Source: Nitrospinota bacterium (lineage in GTDB: Bacteria > UBA8248 > JACPRG01). Taken from it: DNA of 5,772 bases. The translations under genes were made by a program, and so were the position numbers. Under the pieces are notes generated by a model, which was not told where the DNA came from, searched no databases, and saw only the letters and a program-made list of their open reading frames with translations. Of the stretch, positions 5,689 through 5,772 are shown one piece after another; position 1 is the stretch's first letter, and each line of letters starts with the position of its first letter. The DNA is taken from assembly GCA_030740135.1 (NCBI GenBank), contig JASLXW010000272.1, positions 1-5,772 of the forward strand, read 5' to 3'.

Positions 5689-5772
5689 GAAGTCCTGTAT
5701 GGGTTCAAGACATATGAGACACGGGGGCCGTTTTTTTGAATGTTTCCAGGTCCTGGGCGGGCGTCAGGTAGT

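Noticed and set aside
5721..5737. Short ACGG/CCGT hairpin followed by T7 on the plus strand, upstream of the TPR start
   Set aside because: The stem has only four pairs and no plus-strand gene precedes it. On the minus strand the tract is an A run before the TPR gene. No convincing -35/-10 pair was found there either.

Overview
The window reads as high-GC DNA from an uncultured Gram-negative-type bacterium. An exosortase/EpsI system implies an outer-membrane envelope, and the best-supported hidden feature, a selenocysteine codon, implies a Sec-decoding organism. The content would fit lineages such as Deltaproteobacteria-like, Methylomirabilota or Rokubacteria-like groups, but this placement is a guess from gene content. 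Every convincing gene is on the minus strand, so transcription runs from high to low coordinates. No tRNA, rRNA, CRISPR array or insertion sequence was recognised.

Region A (5772 to 2373) is an exosortase operon. It starts with a protein of about 16 tandem TPR units (5688 to 3989). Its stop overlaps the start of an exosortase (3989) in a TGATG arrangement. The exosortase continues in frame into an EpsI domain, ending at 2373. All of it is damaged as written. The TPR gene loses frame near 4045-4090, exactly at a near-perfect 20-bp inverted repeat. The exosortase-EpsI fusion has two in-frame TAG codons (3327-3329 and 2862-2864), with recognisable homology continuing in the same frame after each. 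The third catalytic residue (His) of the exosortase is Gly. The region is either a decaying exosortase locus, an error-rich assembly, or, less likely, a case of TAG recoding.

Region B (2372 to 1) is a separate small operon, preceded by a 188-bp spacer with an extended -10 promoter candidate. Its first gene (2184 to 1534) is a carboxymuconolactone decarboxylase/AhpD-like protein interrupted by one in-frame TGA at 1939-1941. The TGA falls at the second position of the family's redox motif, giving C-N-Y-U. The downstream reading stays open and homologous for 134 more residues. A 7-bp hairpin with a GGC loop begins at the right distance after the TGA to be a bacterial SECIS element. I call this a selenoprotein, and it is the main discovery candidate here. 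Its tandem paralogue (start 1498) has D-A-Y-F at the same position, so it has no redox pair. As written the paralogue runs without a stop into a DUF1989 (urea carboxylase-associated family) gene, which has its own strong Shine-Dalgarno and start at 787. A possible 39-codon ORF follows.

The proposed working unit of region B is a Sec-dependent thiol/peroxide-type redox enzyme, a cysteine-less sister subunit and a DUF1989 protein of unknown substrate. Region A would have served sorting of PEP-CTERM-type surface proteins and exopolysaccharide export, with the TPR protein as a scaffold.
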